From positions 385,696-449,695 of the forward strand of contig MU001513.1 of assembly GCA_010093485.1 (NCBI GenBank): a stretch of 64,000 bases of DNA, read 5' to 3'. The position numbers and the translations under genes are program-made. Under the pieces are notes generated by a model. It worked only from the letters and a program-made list of their open reading frames with translations. It was not told the DNA's origin and did not search any database. Below are positions 13,701 through 26,074 of this stretch, one piece after another (within the stretch, counting starts at the first letter, position 1; each line of letters starts with the position of its first letter). The DNA comes from Karstenula rhodostoma CBS 690.94. Its lineage: Eukaryota > Ascomycota > Dothideomycetes > Pleosporales > Didymosphaeriaceae.

Positions 13701-15967
13701 TAATAAAGCTATTAGTAACTATTATAATAAAGCTAATAGTTAAGAGAATAATAATAGTATATAGCTAGAGTAAAAAGGTAAGAGCTTAATATTAATAAAT
13801 AGAAATTTAGTATAAATTATAATAAACTAATATCTAATAGCCTTAGCCTATTAGTATAAAGAATATTATCTAGTCTACCCTCTACTATTATTAATTTCTT
13901 AAATACTAAGTAAAAATAATAAGAACTATCTAAAGATTTATATAGTAATAATAAGTTATTAAATTTATACTCTAATATACTAGCTTATAACTTAAGGATA
14001 GGTTTATAAACCCCTAGTAATTATATAATAAGTATAAACTATTTATCTCTATAAATATTACTATTACTATATATAACTTTACTATATAATCTAATACTAA
14101 TAAATATAGATAGAGTAAAGATAATTATAAAAGTAAATAGAATAGACCTATTTACTAGTAGTAAAGTCTAGAATATAGAATTTAAATAAAGTTTAATATA
14201 AGAATAGTTAAAGTAACTTAGATATATATTATAGTAAGTTACTATAAATTTATATCCTACTAGAACTATACTAATAACTATATATAGGGTAAATACTACT
14301 ATTAATACTAAATTTAGCTAGGTATATATCTAAATAACTATAAAGTTATATCTTATAATAGCTAATATATTTATACTTAATAAAGATATACTTATAATAT
14401 TCTATAAACTAATTTTATTTCCCTTAATATAGGGCCTTATATCTAGAGTAGAAATATCTACCTACTAATAGATAGTACTAGTTAAGATAGTTATCTAAAT
14501 ATTTAGAAATAATAGTAATAGATCTAGACTTAGTATAAAGAAGTTATATCTATACCTTTTAAATTTTATTATAAAATACTAAATTATTTAATAATACCTT
14601 AATATTTAGTAATATTAATAGGGCCTCCTAGTAAAGCCTTATCTATAAAAAGGCTAGAATAGTATTTATTTAAACTAAAATCTATATTTACTCCTTTATT
14701 TATACTTATTATATTTTTAGATATATATATATAAGATACTAATAGAATATAGTTAGCTCCTTATAATTATAAATACTAGTAGTAGCTAAGTAAATATTAT
14801 ACTAAGTCTACTATACTAGGCCCCTATAGTAGGATATAAAGTATTACTATTCTATTTTATAATTAAATATAAATTAATAAGATATATTATATATAACTAA
14901 CTTAAAATATACTACTAGTAGAAGATATAATAGAATAAAGAGAATATAGAGTATAAATAGTTATAATAATATAGCTTACTTAAAGGCTTTATACTATTAC
15001 CCCTATAAGAAGTAATAAATATTATAGTCTTTTTAGAGCTCTTTAATAATAAGCTTACTATTATATATATAAAATTATAGTATAGTAATTTAGCTAATAG
15101 TATAAATAATAATAAAAGTTTAAAGTAGATATATAATCTTTATAAATTTAAGGGAAGATCTATAGTATAATATAAGATAAATACTTATATAAAATATAGT
15201 CCCCCCTTAATAAAAATACTAAATAATATAATATTCTAAAAGTTAAGTCTAAAAGTATAAATAGTTTATATTCTACTTATACTATAAATTATATAATAGA
15301 GGTTTAAAAAGACTAGGGCTATTATACTTATAGCTAACTACTATATAAACCTAAGTAAGGCCCTAATTAATATAAAGGATATTATATAGAATAAAGGCTA
15401 TAATATTTACTTAATAAAATTTAAAAAATTTAAGATTCTATATAAACTCTAGTATTAAAAAATAACTTAAAATAACTTTAGTCTAGCTATTTATTAGATT
15501 ATATTAGGTACTATATATAAAAATAGTACTAGAATCCTTATAAACTATTTTTCCTACTTTATAGCTTAGAAGTTCTAGTAACCTAGTAATATAGATAACT
15601 TCCTAAATAAAGTATATAAGGTAAAGTATATTAGTATTCTCTAGTATCTTACCTATAAATATAGTATAGCTAAGTAAAAAACTATTAGTACTTAGAAGTC
15701 TATAGAATAAAAAATACTACTATACCCTTATAAAAAACTACCTATAATATTTACTATAATTTAAAAAGATAATATATAAGTAGTTTATAATATAAAGAAA
15801 ATAGGCTAAATATATAATATATTTTAGAATTCTAAGTTTATTAAATATAGTAAAATAATAGCTAATATTATATAGATTCTATCTATTAAATATAATAAAT
15901 TTATAAAAAGACTTAATAGAAAGTTTTTACTATAGATTATTAATATTAACTTTATCTAGTAGGATAT
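10733..15967 (+). mobile_element. R1 copy A, left part (6.4-kb repeat)
   Basis: The first 5.2 kb of a repeat that also occurs at about 35075-41585 and 41905-48310 in the same orientation. It is cut at 15967 by the minus-strand copia element and continues at 24514. The copies match along their length from the gagctaagttt start. No LTR or terminal inverted repeat was found at the ends. Stops fill every frame. Similarity between copies A and C is visibly closer than to copy B. Confidence 0.75.
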
Positions 15968-16173
15968 TATAGTAGAGAAAAGAAATTTAAATATCCCTTT
16001 ATTTAGGGAGCGAATTAATTAGATTACTATATAAGAAAAGATTACTAGAAAGGCTAATTATATACTATATTTATCCTAAATTAGTTTAGTACTTAGGTTA
16101 AAGTACCCCTTATCGTGGCTAATTAGAGCTCTATAAATTCTAATATTACTAAGTATTATTTATATTCTTAATA
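15968..16173 (-). repeat. Left-lying LTR (3' LTR) of nested copia element
   Basis: Its 206 bases match 24308-24513 with few differences. On the minus strand it starts TATTAAGAAT (ancestral TGTTAAGAAT) and ends ...CTACTATA. It keeps one unmutated tatcgtggct stretch near 16112-16121. Confidence 0.85.
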
Positions 16174-16183
16174 TACCCCCTAG
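16174..16183 (-). other. Polypurine tract of nested copia element
   Basis: The plus strand taccccctag is ctagggggta on the minus strand, directly next to the LTR. It shows that this LTR is the 3' LTR and that the element reads leftwards. Confidence 0.7.
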
Positions 16184-17700
16184 GTAAATAATATTTATTA
16201 TTTATTTACTAGTAGAATTTAATTATTTAGATTAGCTTTCCTTAGAAATATATAGCTTAGACTATAATTTCCTACTTATATTATACTATTATTAGTATTA
16301 TAATACTAATTAACTAGAGTAAAAGTCTTTTAGTACTTAGTATAATATTTATAAATAGTAGTAGCCTTATAACTAGATATAGTAAGTAATAATAAATAAG
16401 ATAAGTAATTATTATATAGTATAAACTAGTAGAGGTAAATAGGATAAAAAGGTATTTTTTATACCTTTTAAACTTCTCTTTTTTATCTCTATTATTCTAT
16501 TTTATAGTATATTCTTATCTTTTACTTTTTAATACTCTACTTATACCTTTTTAGATAGCTAATAATACTACTAAAGCTTATACTACTAAAGTATATAAAT
16601 AAAAAGAGAGACTTAAAACTAAATAAATAACTATTACTAAAAAATTTATTATAACTTCTTAAATAATTTATTAATCTAGTTACTTTCCTATTTAGTCTAC
16701 TTTCTATACTTCTAGCTAAGCTCCTATAATAGTATTATATACTCCCCTAGTTATAAAAAAAGAGTATATTAAGGCTATCTAGCTAATAAGCTACTTTAGC
16801 TACTTAATAAATACTTTAAATAGTAGGTTAAATAGTCTCTACTATAATATTATAAATTAGTAAATAGGATACTACTTTTATTATTATATATACTTATATA
16901 AATTAATATAAGCTAGATTCTTTACTTATTTAATTAAAGTTTATTAATTATTATAGTCTACTATTTCTAGCTATATATATAATATACTTTATCCTATTCT
17001 ATAATAATCTAAACTCTAGTATAAGTTTTTTTTATTTTTCTTATTATTTAGATTCTTACTAACTAGGTATAAGCTTATAAGGTTAATTATTTATAATAGT
17101 ATATTTAAGCTATACTAAAGAATTAGAATAAGGGTTAAAAGACTCTTCTTATACTTTTATAGAATCTTTACTTAATAACTAGCTCTTTTTCTACTCCCTT
17201 TATTCTTATTCCTACTTTACCTACTTTTATTCTACTTTTATCTACTTTTATTTCTACTTTTATCTCTACTTCTTTTATTTTATTTCCTACTTTTATTATT
17301 TCTATCCCTATTCTATCTACCTTTTAGTAGGTCTACTCTATAAATAGTTAGGAGATAGGCTTATAAAAGGCTATATATATTTTTAAGTATAGTATATTTA
17401 CTTTTTATAAATACTATACTTTATAGTAGCTCTATAAGGTAGGTTTAAGTATTAGTTATTATAGTATAGATTAATAGTAGTCTAATTTTAATTACTCTAA
17501 GGAGTATCTATATAGTTATAATAGATTTTTTAAAGCTAAGAAATTTTTTATTTATAGTTAGGGTAGCTTTAGATATAGATATTTTAGGTACTCTAATATA
17601 TTAGAAGTATAGTAGTATACTTAACTTTATAAGCTCTTTAATTAAATATTTAATATATTTAAATAGGATAGATTTCTTTTATTTTTCCTTTATTTTTCTT
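16184..17700. other. Extra internal segment of nested copia element
   Basis: This 1.5-kb stretch lies downstream of the RNase H side and before the polypurine tract, where most copia elements have little sequence. It contains a degenerate repeat with a ctacttttat-like core at about 17205-17330. I recognise no protein in it on either strand. Confidence 0.45.
17205..17330. repeat. Degenerate pyrimidine-rich repeat (ctacttttat-like)
   Basis: The core ctacttttat recurs several times with small length changes, giving a pyrimidine-rich plus strand and purine-rich minus strand. It sits inside the extra segment of the nested copia element. Confidence 0.6.
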
Positions 17701-20700
17701 TTATTCTCTAGTTAAAAAATACTTTTTATAATTAAATTTAATAAATCTCTACTTACTTTATTTCTTTTATATCTATAATTATAAAACTTATATTTTAAAA
17801 ATTAAGTAGTTATATAAATTTAGTAAACTACTACTTTAATAATACTTTTATTAAACTATCTATAGGTATTTTACTTATTTTAAAATATAAAATCTTAAAT
17901 AATTCTTTTATATACTCTTATTATAGCTATATATTCTAGATATTAATATAGTAAAGGTATATAGTAATTCTTTTATTTTTTCTAATTACTAGTCTAATTA
18001 TCTACTAGTTATTATAATAGATTTACTAGAGTAATCCTAAGTCTAATATAAGTTTAGTAAAGAAGTATTTTAAAGCTATTACTTCTTTACTAATATACTC
18101 TAGAGTAAGAAGTTTTACTTTTATAATTAAAGTTATAATTATATTTTAGTAAGCTACTTTCTATAGAATAGTACTACTAAATAGTAGAGTAATATATCTA
18201 TAGAATAATTATTTTATTAGTAGATTATCTATAAAAGATATATCTCTATAGATAAATAGATCTAGACTATTATATTTACTAAACTAAATTACTTTCTAGC
18301 GCGTCCTATAGAGGTATAGAATTATTTAATTAACTATTACTTTATATTTTATACTTAGGTTAGTAAGAAAAAAGGATAGCTTTAATATAGTAAATATAAT
18401 ATCTAGTTATAGTATAATCGCTATATATAATACTAATCTAACCTTTTTTTAATAACTCTTAATCTATTATAGTAATACTTCACCTTTACTTTTTTTAAGC
18501 TTATTAATTAAGAGAGGAGTAAATAGGAAACTACTAGTTTTATAAAGCTTAAATCTTTTTATAATTTTATTAATATATATATTATATATAAGTATAATTA
18601 TCTAATTATCTTAGTCTTTAATTACTTATACTTTAAGAAACTATTTAACTAGTCCTTTATTTTTAATCTTATATTTATTTATAACCTTATTCTATAGTAT
18701 TTAAGTTTACTCTTTATAATTATTATAATATAGAAGTAGTATATTATCTATATAGAATAGTACTAGGATTTTCTAATCTTTAGAAAGGAATAAATAAGGC
18801 TTTTCTTTTAAAGCTTTAAGCCCTTTAGTTCTAAGTAAGTAGGAAAACTCTTTATATTAGAGAAGTAATAAGTCTCTTAAATTATAGAGAGCTTAATTTA
18901 ATCTTATATATATTTCTAGTATCTTAAACCTATCTAAAAGTTTATAAGTTATAGGATTATTTATTATAATTATAGTATTTAGGAATACTTCTATAATATT
19001 ATATTATTTAATTTTAAAGTTAAACTCTATAGTAATTACTATTACTACTTAAAATAACCTTACTATAAGTATAGTAGTATAGGTTAAATATAAGGTATCC
19101 TTTAGTTAAAAGTTTCCTCTAACTATAATATAAGCTTTATAGTTCTTAAACTAACTATCTTAATTAAGCTTATATATAAATACTTATTTTAAAGGGAGTA
19201 AGTATTTTATTACTTATAATTAGGGTAGTTTTATTTAAGTTCCTTTCTACTATAGGGTAGTAATCTCTTTAATTATAGCCTACTTAAATAACTTTTCTAG
19301 AGAATAGGAAAGTAGATATTTCTAGAGTATTAATTCTAGTAGTAGCTTATCTCTATATAAATAAGCTAATAATATTACTAGTTTTAATTTTTTAAGTATA
19401 GCTACTATAACTACTATATTTAGTATCTTATAGTTTTTATACTTATTCTAGGTTTTATCTACTTCTAGTATAAATATATATATAAAGTTAATCTAAAAAC
19501 TATTTTTTAAAAATAGATTTACTATTAGTATATATATATTAAAATTTAATCTATTCTCTAGCTAATTATTATAATTTATATCTTATTATTTTAATTTTTA
19601 AACTAGTAAATATTTATTTATTAGTTAGTTAATCTTAAATACCTCTTCTTAAAGTTATCTACTTACCCTACTTACTATAGAGAAGATATATTATTACTTT
19701 TAGCTTACTAGTAGATTTCCTACTTTATCTAGTAGTATAGAGTTAGTTATACTAGATTAAAAGGTAGTAGTAGGGTTTTAAAGCTCCTACTCTAGGGAAG
19801 TATTATTCTAAGGCTCTAGTTTACTAGCTCTTTTAATTAAATTCTAATTCTAGTAGCTCCTAGTATCTTTATAATTATATTAATTAGTTTCTATAATATC
19901 TAGCTATAATATTATATTTAGGGTTATAAGTTCTATACTTAAATCTTAGTCTATATAAATTTCTAGCTACTAGCTAGCTATATCTATAACTTATATAGTA
20001 ATTAATATTATTATTTCCTAATTCTTTAGCTAGCTATTTTTAGAATCTATCTACTCTAATTTTTTACCTCTAAGTAATTACTTAATATCCTTAATTCTTA
20101 TAGTACTTATATACTTATTTAAGCTAGAAATAAGATTAATTATATTATATATATCTTCTAGATTATTAACTTTATTCTTATAAATACTTTTTATAATTTT
20201 TAGAATTTCTATTTTTAGAAGCTTAACTTTATATACTCTCTAGTAGAAGATTATCTTATTAAATATAATATTCCTAGTTATAATTACTTAATTAAGTATA
20301 GAAACCTATATTTTATAAATATTAAAAGCTTAATAGTCTACTAAATATCTAATATAAGCTTTTAGATTTATTTTAAATCCTTTTTTATTATACCTAGTTT
20401 TATAATCCTTTATTAGAGGGTATATTTAGTATCTATAAGTATAAATCCTACTCTAGTTTAAATAGAAATCTACTATTATATATTATATAATTACTAGCTT
20501 ATAGTACCTAAAGTACTATTAGAACTAGCTATCTAATATTTTATTTAGTAATTAAAAGCTATATACTATACTTAGGCTTATATTATATAACTAGACTACT
20601 ATATTTATAATCTCTAGTTATAGCTTTATTAGTAGATTTATATTAGACCTTATTTTTATTATTTATTTAATTAGCTTTTTTCTAGCTTACTTTACTAAAC

Positions 20701-21138
20701 TATTAGTTTTATATATATAAAGTAGTAAAGGGTTAATTATAATTTTTTCTTTAATTATCTATTCCTTATATTATAATATCCCTTACTATAGGAGTATTAT
20801 TATATTATTATTTTACTAGATTTATATAATTTAGAGCTAGTATTTATTCTTTATAAAAGTTAATAGGTATTTTATTAATTATAGAATCTCTAAAAATATC
20901 TTCCCTTATAGATTAAAATTATAGAACTTCCTACTAAATTCTTTCTTTATTATAAGAATCTAGGATTTAAGTATTTATCCTTACTCTATATTAAATAGGT
21001 TCTATATAATATAGTAGAATAGATATAGTAAATATTTATATAGTTATTATAAGATTACTTTACTTATATATATAATTATATAATACTTATATTCTTATTA
21101 TTATATTTCTTTAATTAATATACTATATACGCTAGAAA

Positions 21139-21150
21139 CTAGAGCTTATA
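21139..21150. repeat. Left target-site duplication of R2 copy 2
   Basis: The bases ctagagcttata recur exactly at 22456-22467, on both sides of R2 copy 2, within the copia pre-integrase ghost. Confidence 0.7.
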
Positions 21151-21674
21151 TTATAGAGATTCACTATAAGGTAGGGTAACTTAATAAAATAGGGGGGATA
21201 AAAAGGTATATTATACTTTACTAATATATAAATAAAGGGGGACTAAAAAAGTAGCTAAGGCTTACCTAGTATCTATATATAAACTAACTAAAAAGGATAT
21301 AGTATATACTAAGCTATTTAAAATAGACTTAGTATATACCCACTAATATATAAGAAATCTAACTATAGAGAGTTAATAAGGTATTAAAAAGGATAGTTCT
21401 TATTAAGACTAGGAGAAAAATATATATAGGTAAATACTACTACCTATATTACTTTTTCCTATTCTATACTCTATTAGTTATTAATAGTATATAAGAAAAG
21501 AATATAATTAAGATACCTATCCCTAGTATACTATAAATCCTATTTAATAATATAGTATAATACTTATAGTTCTTATTAGGCTTACTAATATATTACCTAT
21601 ACCTTAGGATTAACCTAACTAATAATAAACTAATATAGGTAGTAATATACCTATTCCCTACTATCTATCTAGGG

Positions 21675-21706
<32 letters not shown>

Positions 21707-22455
21707 TAATACCTATAATAAAGTAGAGAAGTATAGTAAGGGTATTTAAATAATAATAGTAATAATAGATAATAGTTATAATATCTAAAAAGTTAAGAGC
21801 TAGCTAGGATCTAAATCTAAAGTATATATAGGTATAAAGGAAGTACTTAAACTATATAAGCTAGGTTAACTAGTAATATAATACCTATTATCTCTAAGCT
21901 ATAGATATATATTATAGTAATAAGAAATATAGGGTATATAGAATTACTATAGTAATAATAAAAAGGAGACTAAGGAGGATAAAAAGTTTATAATAGAGGT
22001 AATAAATAATAAGGTAAGTATCTACTAGATATAGGAGATCTTATATAGTATAGTAGTATAAGTATAGATAATAGTAATAGTAATAGTAATAGTAAAGGAG
22101 TTCTAAGTCCTATTTTAAATTCTAAGTATAGAGCCTATAGGGTAATAGGTAAAGGGTAAAGGGTAAAGAATAAAGAATAATAGAGATAGTAGCTATATAT
22201 AGTTAGTATTTAATAATAGTAATAGGGATATATAGTATTTAATTATAAAATACTAAGGGAGCTTAGTATCGCGTTAATAGTAGAATAAAGTAATAAGGAT
22301 TATAATATAAAGTTAATTAATATTTAGCTATAATTAGTAGCTTTTAATAGATCTTAATAACTAGTTCTAAGGAAAGATAGTAATTAAATAAACTTAACTT
22401 AGTAAAGTAAGGATTCTAAATAAATAAATAAAGAGGTAACTAACTAACACTAGCC
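21151..22455 (-). mobile_element. R2 copy 2: 1.3-kb non-LTR-like element
   Basis: About 1305 bases aligning end to end with 2486-3785. It is inserted into the pre-integrase region of the nested copia element, whose minus-strand reading resumes on the other side of the duplication. Shared landmarks include gtggct/gtagctaa near the left end, the runs of aataat (21670-21715), the unmutated cttagtatcgcgttaata (22263-22280), and the terminal taactaactaac. The copy is less mutated than copy 1 (it keeps CACT motifs at its ends), so it may be younger. No coding content was recognised. Confidence 0.65.
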
Positions 22456-22467
22456 CTAGAGCTTATA
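22456..22467. repeat. Right target-site duplication of R2 copy 2
   Basis: An exact second copy of ctagagcttata (21139-21150). The minus-strand copia reading KKALQAL runs through it. Confidence 0.7.
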
Positions 22468-24297
22468 AAGCCTTTTTTCTAAGGTATCCTAATTACTTAT
22501 ACTATAGTTTTTTACTATTTAAGTAGGAGATATTTTCTCTTAATAGTTTAGATAGTTAAATTATATTTATAATAGTAGAATAAGAGTATATAGACTTATA
22601 TTTAAGAAAAATAAAATTATACTTATACTATAGATTTACTATTATAACGCTTTATTTAATTATTCTAATTCTTAGGGTATTATCTAAGCTAAGATACTAA
22701 ATACTAACTTTTTTAAGTTAAGCTTTTAAGATAATATTTATATAAAAGTTCTTAACTACCTTTATATTTTTAAATAGTAAATTCTCTAATTATTTCCTAT
22801 TCTTACTATAAAGAATATTCTTAATTAGGTAATTTCCTATTTCTAAGATAGATAGAGTTTAAGTTTCTACTTTAACTTAGTTTTTTATAGTTACTTTCTT
22901 AAAAGAACTAGTAACTAGAAGGTTCTAATTATTAATAAAGTAAATAGTAATTATACTATTTAGAATTATACTCTTAGAAAGTAGGTAAGGATTCTATATT
23001 ATATTATAGATTCTATTCTTAGAGACTTTATTTAAAAAGTTAATTAGATTAATAAGAGCTACTATAATACTACTAGAATAGTTAATAGTAAACTACTTCT
23101 TATTACTTATTTTCTAATTAGTACTATTAATCTTAGTCTATAGCTTTAACTATTATAGAAGCTTTAAATAGTTTAAGATCTTATTTTACTCTTTATTAGA
23201 AAGGTTAAATACTTAGAATCTATTAATTAGAGTATTAGTAATAGCTATCTATAAGTATTAGTATTTAATTAGTTACTATTTATATTAGATATTCTTATAG
23301 GGATAGTTAAAATAATTATTATTCTATATATTATTAGATAATTCCTTACTAGGCTTAGTAGTTTAACTACTAAATATTATATAAATACTAGTCCTTTTAT
23401 AATTAGGGTAGAGTAATTATTCCTAGATTAGCGCTAAAAATATCTTTCTAATCTTAGAAAGTATTATTATAGGCCTTCTAAGTATCTTATTAAGTAGGAT
23501 TTATTACTTAATTAAGTAGGACTACTTAGGGGTAATCTTCTTATCTAAAGCTTTAAAGAAATTATAAGTTATAAGTACTCCTTTAGTTTCTTTAACTAAG
23601 TATATAATTACTTTATAATAGAGGAGCTACTATTTTTTAAACTAAGTTTCTAGATTTTACTATTTACTCTTTATTTTATTAAGATAAGTATAATACTATA
23701 TTTAAATAAAATTTTTAGTTATTCCTTTAATAGGTACTAGATTATTCTTTAGTATATAAAGTAGATATTATAAGATAGATTTATTATCTTTAACTATATT
23801 AATTATTACTAGAGTAAGGAGATCTTAGAAGATAATAGTATAAATCTAGTTCTAGAGATTTTATAACTTAGAATAATATATCTATTAGTTAGAGACTATA
23901 GTATAATATTTTATAATCCTTAAAATATAGCTTTCCTTATTCTTCTTATATAATTTAAGCTCCTACTTATAATCTTTAAGGTTATTTAAAGTAACTAGTT
24001 AGTATAGTTCCTCTAGAATAACTAGTTAAATAGGATAATTATCTTTAATTAAAGGAACTATTAAACTATCTAAATTAATTTTAGACTAGATACCTTTAGA
24101 GTTTACTTAGAAATATAAGCTTATAAACTAATAAGACTAGCTTATTTAATTAATAAGTTAGGTCTAAGTAACTAGAATAATTAAATTACTTATAGCTTTA
24201 TTAAATAAAGAAGGCTTTTAGTATAATAGAAGAATCTAAGAGGGTATATTTAAGTAGTAAAGTATATAGAGAGAATTATTCTATATTCTAAGTACTA

Positions 24298-24307
24298 GGC
24301 TTATAAC
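24298..24307 (-). other. Candidate primer-binding site matching initiator tRNA anticodon arm
   Basis: The ten bases immediately inside the 5' LTR (plus strand ggcttataac) equal GGCTCATAAC of the initiator tRNA-Met anticodon arm after one C-to-T change at a CpA. Several Ty1/copia elements are known to prime from an internally cleaved initiator tRNA. The match is short, so this is an inference. Confidence 0.45.
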
Positions 24308-24513
24308 TATAGTAGAGAAAAGAAGCTTAAATATCCTTTTATTTAGGGAGCGAATTAATTAGATTACTATATAAGAAAAGATTACTAGAAAGGCTAGTTA
24401 TATACTATACTTATTCTAAATTAGTTTAGTACTTAGGTTAAGGTACCCCTTATTATAGCTAATTAGAGCTTTATAAACCCTAATATTACTAAGTATTATT
24501 TATATTCTTAATA
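24308..24513 (-). repeat. Right-lying LTR (5' LTR) of nested copia element
   Basis: 206 bases, the same length as 15968-16173. It is followed directly by the gatat duplication and then by resumed R1 sequence that matches copy C from about 47138. Confidence 0.85.
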
Positions 24514-25690
24514 GATATACCTATTAAATATAATATAGTAAGTAGAAAAATATTTTAAGATATAGTTTAAATAGTATAGAAAGAATAAAAGGACTATATT
24601 ATAATAAAAAAAAGTAAGGTTATTAATATTAGTATATTAAAGTCCTATTATAACCTCTATATTATAAGTACTTTACTATTACTAGTATAATTCTATAAAA
24701 AGTATAATATTAATATCTATACTAATAACTTTAACTTAGTTTATAAGAATATCTAAGCTTTTCTACTCTTTATATATTTTAATAAAATAATTAAGGGTAA
24801 TATAAAATAGGTCTAGATTAAAAAGTATATTTATAAAATAGAGAGAATTATAAAAAGCTAATAATTAGAACTTAGCCCTAATAGGAAGCCCTACTAAAAT
24901 AAAATATTACTTAGAACTAAGATATTTATTATAGCCCTTCTCTATATTATTATAAGTATATTATATATTATTATAATTTATTATATTAATAATAGTAGGG
25001 TATCTAGAATCTACTATATAATATAATAAATATAACTACTAAACTTTACTCTATAGACTAAATTATAAATAGTAAAATAAATATTATATTTATTTATAAT
25101 AGTCTTATATTTCTAGAGTAGTAAATTATAGTTAATATATTTAATAATTTAGATAGTATACTAAGGGTTATTATATCTAATACTAACTTATATACTAAGG
25201 ATATTAATCTAGTAAAAGTAAATATTATACTTATTAACTTATTACTACTAAAAATTAAAAAGTTTAAATAATTTATCTAGAGACCTATATATATAAAGTA
25301 AAAAAAGCTAAAAGTAATTACTTTACTATTTTATAATATAGATAGCTAGGTAGATATATATATAATAGAGTATAAGTAATTTTTAAAGAAAATTAATAAA
25401 GTTATTATAAAGGATACTATAGGTATAAATATTTCTAAAAAGAATAGTAATATAATAGCTAGTATAAGTAGTAAAAAATAGTATTAAGTTAAAATATAAA
25501 ATAAAAAGATTATAATATAAGTAAAGATATAAATACTAATAATAAAAGTTATCTTAAAGTAGAAATATATATTATAAGTAAAATATATATAGTAAACTAT
25601 AGTAATTTAAACTAATATTAAGATAAAGAGCTAATAATATTAAGGTATAATATTAAAATATACTAGTAGAGGTTAATTATATTATAAAAA
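24514..25690 (+). mobile_element. R1 copy A, right part, with helicase-like 3' region
   Basis: This continues R1 copy A after the nested copia insertion; copy C has the two halves joined at about 47135-47140. The segment 25140-25310 aligns with the helicase-like stretches of copies B and C. The match to the other copies stops near 25690, giving about 6.4 kb for the reconstructed length of the whole repeat. Confidence 0.7.
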
Positions 25691-25760
25691 GTTTTTACCT
25701 CGCTGGTATATATAGGCGGCCAGTGTAGTCCTGTATATACTTATATATAATTATATATAC
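25691..25760. other. Short stretch with unmutated CpG, CpA and TpG
   Basis: Around 25698-25735 the sequence contains cctcgctgg, ggcggccagtg and cctgta, several non-RIP dinucleotides within 40 bases. The DNA for kilobases on either side has almost none. It lies exactly at the right edge of R1 copy A. It could be host DNA or a late insertion; no gene or RNA was recognised. Confidence 0.6.
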
Positions 25761-25930
25761 TAGGTACCCTAAGTATACTAGCTAGCCCTATATTTTTATA
25801 TATATATATATATAGAGTTATATATAAGCTTATACTATTTATACTATCTATAGATTTAATATAATAGGTATAGTAGATATAGAGTATATAGTAAGTTATA
25901 ATAATTATATACTATAATTTACTATAAGAT

Positions 25931-25945
25931 TATACTTATTCTATA
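25931..25945. repeat. Left target-site duplication of R2 copy 3
   Basis: The 15 bases tatacttattctata recur exactly at 26060-26074, flanking a 114-base R2 fragment. Confidence 0.6.
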
Positions 25946-26059
25946 TATTATAGAGATTTACTATAAGGTAGAGTAATTTAATAAAGTAGGGGGGATAAAA
26001 AGGTATATTATACTTTACTAATATATAAATAAAGGGGGACTAAAAAAGTAGCTAAGGTA
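25946..26059 (-). mobile_element. R2 copy 3: truncated 114-base fragment
   Basis: This matches the first 114 bases (plus-strand left end) of R2 copies 1 and 2, from tatagagatttactataagg to gtagctaagg. It then stops abruptly at the repeated flank. On the minus strand it would be a 3'-end fragment with 5' truncation, the hallmark of LINE/SINE-type insertion. Confidence 0.65.
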
Positions 26060-26074
26060 TATACTTATTCTATA
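26060..26074. repeat. Right target-site duplication of R2 copy 3
   Basis: An exact second copy of tatacttattctata (25931-25945). Confidence 0.6.

Larger units (their letters stand above)
15968..24513 (-). mobile_element. Nested RIP-degraded Ty1/copia element (minus strand)
   Basis: An 8.5-kb insertion into R1 copy A, flanked by the 5-base duplication gatat (15963-15967 and 24514-24518). It has equal 206-base LTRs at 15968-16173 and 24308-24513. The polypurine tract is on the minus strand at 16174-16183, and a primer site lies next to the right LTR. The RT active site reads FYIDNI on the minus strand at 18740-18757 (ancestral FYVDDI). A pre-integrase ghost (LGYLRKKALQAL, like LGHLGxxAL) spans the R2 copy 2 insertion near 22456-22530. 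Removing R2 leaves about 7.2 kb, longer than most copia elements. The extra sequence is mainly between the polypurine tract and the RNase H side (about 16184-17700). The element is dead. Confidence 0.82.
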
